A stretch of DNA of 64,000 nt from Chenopodium formosanum (taxonomy: Eukaryota; Streptophyta; Magnoliopsida; Caryophyllales; Amaranthaceae): the NCBI GenBank assembly GCA_024500155.1, contig CM044860.1, positions 7,674,501-7,738,500 of the forward strand. Reading direction: 5' to 3'. Position 1 is the first letter of the stretch. Each line of letters starts with the position of its first letter. Below, in pieces: positions 60,241 to 64,000 of this stretch. The translations under genes and the position numbers were made by a program. Below the pieces are notes generated by a model, which was not told where the DNA came from, did not search any database, and saw nothing but the letters and a program-made list of their open reading frames with translations.

Positions 60241-60358
60241 TTTGCTCAAGAAGCTACTAAAATCCCACCACTTAACCACTTGATAAAATTACCTCAAAAT
60301 TTGCTCAAGAAGCTACTAAAATCCCACCACTTAACCACTTGATAAAATTACCTCAAAA
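60241..60358. repeat. 59-bp tandem duplication in the larger internal region
   Basis: A unit starting TTTGCTCAAGAAGCTACTAA is repeated head to tail (60,241-60,299 and 60,300-60,358) and followed by an A run. It is absent from the smaller internal region. Confidence 0.9.
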
Positions 60359-60935
60359 AAAAAAAAAAAAAAACATGACCCACAAAAGGAGATAAATTCC
60401 ACCAAAAATAACCAAAGTTGAGGCTATGCACTTGTGACAAAAATAAAAAAAAAAATTGTTGCTAGTGCAAAAATAATCCAACACCTTCCTTTTAAGTTGT
60501 TGTACAGTAGTTGAATAAGGCTCCAACCAAAGAATATGACCTCGCTGGGGAAGGGGGCTCGGAGTGAGCGAGACGACAACTAATTAAGGTGGTGGAGGGC
60601 GACTTTGTTGGTGGTGGTGCTGTTGCTGAGGAAGATCCTGCCAACAACGACATCGAGAAAAAGACTAACAAAAAAGGTGGTTCGTGAGTCTGGTTCAACC
60701 AACTGACCAAGACGGCGAAACGTTATGCAAGCTTGCAATTCACTCACAGATTAGGCTAAAGGAGGAGGACTGAGAGTGAGTAAGGTGGCGTATTAGGTGG
60801 GGAACCAAGAGGTAGAGGTGGACAAATCTTTGGTGTGTGGTGGGAAGTCGGAGCACATGAGAGGCTGCCAGGCTGGTCAACCATCGTACTCCATAATTAC
60901 ATCGCGGAAGCAAAATAAAACTATGTTTTGTATAT

Positions 60936-60968
60936 CCCACCGGTGGGTTTAATTTTCCAACCCACCGG
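60936..60968 (-). promoter_or_regulatory. Stem-loop near primer site, copy 2
   Basis: Same structure and palindrome as at 59,650-59,682, at the same distance from the second primer-binding site. It is conserved between the two internal regions although neighbouring sequence has diverged. Confidence 0.5.
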
Positions 60969-61023
60969 CAGGGTGAGAATTTTTATATATGATTCCCAAG
61001 ATCTCACCTAAGCTGTGATACCA

Positions 61024-61201
61024 TGTCAGATAATATAAACTCCTTAATAAGAGTGATTTCCATTGATCAATATTTATAGGGTTACAATGAGAAACCTAAT
61101 CATATTAGGTAACTATAAGATATGTACAGATATCAAAGATAATCTTATACAAAATATATCCTAAACCTAGGATGAGAATATTCTATGGATATTCTCTATC
61201 A
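61024..61201 (-). repeat. LTR D (178 bp), 5' LTR of the array
   Basis: Outermost LTR on the right, followed by the AATTC duplication. The primer-binding site TGGTATCACAGC abuts it on the minus strand (61,012-61,023). Confidence 0.85.
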
Positions 61202-61330
61202 AATTCATTTCAACTCTATTCAATTCAGTTCAGTTCAGTTCAGTTCAACATAGTTCAATAAATCAAAACAGGCCCTAAGATCTCACTTTTTACACAAATA
61301 AAAATTAGTTCTATGCACGCATCTCTTATA

Positions 61331-61421
61331 CTACCTCCGTTAACATTTACTTGCAACTTTGGGGTATTATTTGAGAAACATAAAATATTCCAAAGTTGCA
61401 AGTAAATGTTAACGGAGGTAG
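61331..61421. mobile_element. Stowaway-type hairpin MITE, 91 bp
   Basis: The two ends form a perfect 32-bp inverted repeat starting CTACCTCCGTTAACATTTAC, with a ~27-bp centre. TA (or TATA) flanks both sides (61,329-61,330 and 61,422-61,423). It is among the smallest possible Stowaway elements and would fold into a near-perfect hairpin. Confidence 0.85.
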
Positions 61422-61588
61422 TATATGTCAATAAATATATAAAGCTAATATCGGAGAAAATTTGTCAGTAAAAATTGGTCTAAATGTTAATGAATGTATA
61501 GATAAAGTGTTTTTGAATGATAAATTATCAGTTATACATGGAGTAGCAAACTCAAAACTTCCCAAGAACTTGATAGCTTTGATACTTC

Positions 61589-61592
<4 letters not shown>

Positions 61593-61683
<91 letters not shown>
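61593..61683. repeat. (AT)n microsatellite, ~45 units
   Basis: Uninterrupted AT/TA repeats. Open frames through it on both strands are repeat artefacts (Tyr-Ile). Confidence 0.95.
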
Positions 61684-61686
<3 letters not shown>

Positions 61687-62488
61687 TTGAAAAGAGAATT
61701 CTCAATAATGTAACGCAATTAGAAAGAAATGTTTATTTTATTTTCCTAAAATAAAAATATATAATTCTTTCAAAAAAAATATTATATATATATATAAAGA
61801 AAAAGTCACAAATTAATAATAATATAGATGGAACACGATCATCCCAATCTTTGATTTGCTACGACTTTAACAAACTTATATGACATCCACAAAAAGAATT
61901 GTTAATTATTAGAATTTAAGTGTCAAGAATTACATTGAAAAAAGGTGATAAAATGAGGTAAACCTAATTATTAAGTAAACTTTCCTTAAGTAACTAATTC
62001 CTTACACCAATCCTAGAAAAGAGGAAAAAAAATCCCGACATGAGGTGAGTGGACCGAATGTCTGGAGTTGCTTGATGTAATTAGGTCAACAACATTTAGT
62101 GAAGTACAAGTTGAGCTATTTTGTTCAAATAAGAGCTTGAGGTAATGCATGCATATATTCTCTATAACGATCTTGTTGTCAATTAGAAGTTGCTTGCATG
62201 GCTAATTTTTAAAATTGAAATTCATTAAAAAGATAGCGTCATGAGAAAAGTACACCCCAAACTTATATAACGACTTTGTTTAATCCATAAATTTATATCA
62301 ATGTTGTTTCACATACCCGTCTAACACAATTTAACACTTAGTATAACTTTTCTAAGTTTATTTGAGCTATTTTAGTAATTTATCTTGATATTTTCTACTC
62401 CGTAATACATACTTATAGAAAATACAGCACGAAAAGGTGCTATGATATGACAATAGCAAAAGCTAATTTATTAAGTCCGTAATACATA
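61684..62488. other. Intergenic DNA
   Basis: AT-rich DNA without recognised genes or bounded elements. Confidence 0.4.
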
Positions 62489-62624
62489 GGGCCTGTTCTC
62501 ATTGACTGAAATGAGTTAAACTGAACTTATTAGATCTGAACTGAATATTTTATGAGAGAAGGAAATTAAGAGTTGAGCTGAACTGAATTGAATTAAACTG
62601 AAAATAATCTGATGAGAATAGAGT
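62489..62624. mobile_element. GTTCA-rich MITE copy, diverged right end
   Basis: Starts GGGCCTGTTCTCATT and contains ATTTTATGAGAGAAGGAAATT and GAACTGAATTGAATT. The right end (GATGAGAATAGAGTC) is decayed, and no target duplication is visible. Confidence 0.6.
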
Positions 62625-62858
62625 CGTACTATATAAAAGCCAACACAATTATCTGTAATACATCAACAATCTACTTGTTTGAAATAGAAATAAAAGAAGA
62701 GATATGATTCCCAATCAAAAATAATAATAACTATCAAAATCTCATCAATTATACTCCTTTATTAATCCCAAAATTAAATGACTCTAGGTGGCTAACCAAG
62801 AAAGACAAGAAATAAATTTGCACAATCATTTTTTCTTAGCTACAAGTAAATCTTAGTG

Positions 62859-62916
62859 ATGATACTATGTACTTTGGAAAAAAAAAAAAAAAAAAAAAAA
62901 AGAATGATACTATGTA
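62859..62916 (+). mobile_element. Poly(A) retroposition scar with 13-bp duplication
   Basis: CTTTGG followed by an A run (~24) and GA is flanked by perfect 13-bp repeats ATGATACTATGTA (62,859-62,871 and 62,904-62,916). Only six bases precede the tail, so this looks like an almost fully truncated retroposon. Confidence 0.7.
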
Positions 62917-63716
62917 ACCTATCATTAGCTGACATCTATAAATTCCATAGATTGCAAATTTAATGTAATAATAATAGTACACTCATACAAAGGACAACGA
63001 TTTTGAATTAGATGCAAATAAAATACACATATAAATTTATTTTTAATTTAATTTAATTTAATTTTAAATACTACAAAATTGCTTACCTTTTACAAAAGAG
63101 TTTAAATGACTAAGACAAACACCTAAATCCTATTATTCCTAAAGTACAAAGCACCACTATATATATATTATAATGAAAAATTACCAATTCTAATAGTGTT
63201 ACTAAAAGTCCACAACATAGGATAATAATAATTAGATATAACATAATCTAAGGTAAAGTTGCTTTCATGCTCATAATTTGCATGTTTAGTTGCTATATGA
63301 TGTTTCGCTTTCAAATGGGATATTTCCACATGTTAATAGTATTATTTTTTGCATTGTTTGTTGTTTTTGTAGTATATACCTTGGAGAATTTGTAACAAGG
63401 ATAGATGACTGACAAAATTGTCATAAGTTTTATACTAAAATTTGGTCATAAAACCAAATATAAATAAAACTTTTTGTGTACAGATGGACATTTGTGCTAA
63501 ATTTCTGGCAGAATGTTCAGAATGTCATAAATGATGGTGGTTTATTTTAATGTTATGGAATTAATTAACTAGTTACTAAACAAACTTTGTTATTAAACTC
63601 CGTAATAACTGTAATATGAAACTGTTTGTTTCTCCTTTAGTAAAGCAAAAGGGATGTTGTACACTTGTATTCATGCCTTGATAGTTCCATCTTGGCATGT
63701 TAGCATGCATCGCTCT
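62917..63716. other. Intergenic DNA
   Basis: AT-rich. Short TTTAATTTAATTTAATT repeat near 63,040. No gene seen. Confidence 0.4.
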
Positions 63717-63773
63717 ATGATTGCTCCCCTTCAATTTTTTTTTTTTTTTTTTGAAGGATGATTGCTCCCCTTC
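63717..63773 (-). mobile_element. Poly(A) retroposition scar with 16-bp duplication
   Basis: A 25-base insert (AA, T18, GAAGG) is flanked by perfect 16-bp repeats ATGATTGCTCCCCTTC (63,717-63,732 and 63,758-63,773). Read on the minus strand it is CCTTC plus a poly(A) tail, with a target duplication of LINE-typical length. Confidence 0.75.
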
Positions 63774-63873
63774 TTGTAGGTATTGATCGAGTGCGACTGA
63801 TCTTGATGATGAGACACATAATAAATTATCTATAAATATTATTCACAATCTTGACTACGGAGTGTATAATAAG

Positions 63874-63937
63874 TAATTTCTCGTTAAAATAAATCACTCT
63901 TAACATAATTTCTTGTTAAAATAAATCACTCTTAACA
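63874..63937. repeat. 32-bp tandem duplication
   Basis: Two head-to-tail copies of a unit starting TAATTTCTCGTTAAAATAAA differ by one base (C/T in TTTCTCG/TTTCTTG). Confidence 0.85.
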
Positions 63938-64000
63938 TAATGTAATATAACCATCCCGACATGCTTACACTTAGCAACAAAGCATGTCACCTCAAGATGG

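Larger units (their letters stand above)
58485..61201 (-). mobile_element. Non-autonomous LTR retrotransposon array with four LTRs
   Basis: Four LTRs of 178 bp each begin TGTCAG and end CTATCA on the plus strand. Between them are gaps of 9, 888 and 1,108 bp. The whole array is bounded by the 5-bp duplication AATTC (58,480-58,484 and 61,202-61,206), so it descends from one insertion. Orientation is minus: TGGTATCACAGC, a primer-binding site for initiator Met tRNA, lies just inside the LTRs at 61,024 and 59,738, and a GGGGGTG polypurine tract precedes the LTRs on the other side. No gag or pol is present. The LTR TATA (CCTATAAATATTGATC) and primer site are Copia-like. Confidence 0.85.
58395..61275. 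mobile_element. GTTCA-rich Tourist-like MITE split by an LTR array
   Basis: The outer halves (58,395-58,484 and 61,202-61,275) carry GGGTCTGTTC and ACAGGCCC termini flanked by TAA (58,392-58,394 and 61,276-61,278). Joined, they equal a normal ~160-bp copy such as that at 45.9 kb. The LTR retrotransposon array inserted into it with its own 5-bp duplication AATTC. Confidence 0.8.

Noticed and set aside
58485..61201. Cassandra/TRIM identity for the LTR array
   Set aside because: The LTRs carry no 5S rRNA-like segment, and the internal regions (~0.9-1.1 kb) are long for a TRIM.
61428..61718. ORFs with alternating Tyr-Ile on both strands
   Set aside because: Produced by the (AT)n array and not protein-like outside it.
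1..64000. CRISPR arrays, operons, phage or bacterial defence systems
   Set aside because: The tandem repeats present lack regular spacers, and all genes are intron-containing plant genes.

Overview
This is nuclear DNA from a plant, most likely a eudicot. The genes have many short exons with GT-AG introns, the intergenic DNA is AT-rich, and the protein families are plant ones: class III peroxidase, pectin methylesterases, BEL1-like homeodomain proteins, plastid-type HflX. The repeat style (many Tourist-, Stowaway- and Mutator-type MITEs, including a GTTCA-rich family) makes me suspect Caryophyllales (spinach, beet or quinoa relatives), but that is a guess from general impression. All eight multi-exon gene models lie on the minus strand. 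I built their exon chains by hand from reading frame and splice-site phase, and each closes in frame except the third pectinesterase, which carries a stop codon.

Layout. 1-1.06 kb: an intronless ORF cut by the window edge and followed by A23. 2-5.4 kb: inverted-repeat element, degenerate minisatellite, nested Stowaway MITEs and a Helitron end. 6.2-12.65 kb: seven-exon GT4 glycosyltransferase with an unexplained ORF in its first intron. 13.6-15.3 kb: SINE-like and non-LTR fragments among ATT microsatellites. 16.6-17.65 kb: a four-exon, 143-aa plant protein of unknown function. 18.3-20.1 kb: a Stowaway MITE and a 1,050-bp Harbinger-type element. 20.2-31.7 kb: three tandem pectin methylesterases, the last broken by a nonsense codon and a 330-bp tandem duplication. 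34.4-35.8 kb: class III peroxidase. 39.3-45.0 kb: 13-exon organellar HflX GTPase. 47.0-55.5 kb: two adjacent BELL homeodomain genes. 55.5-64 kb: no gene seen. It holds a MITE split by a four-LTR retrotransposon array, a 91-bp hairpin MITE and several poly(A) retroposition scars.

Functional links. The pectinesterases and peroxidase are secreted cell-wall enzymes, the GT4 protein is a predicted type II membrane glycosyltransferase, HflX acts on organellar ribosomes, and the BELL proteins are nuclear transcription factors. Apart from the two tandem families I see no shared pathway. The most unusual content is mobile DNA: the four-LTR array, the duplicated and interrupted pectinesterase, the near-minimal poly(A) scars and four same-strand Helitron-like termini. 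I saw no CRISPR array, operon, rRNA or intact tRNA gene.
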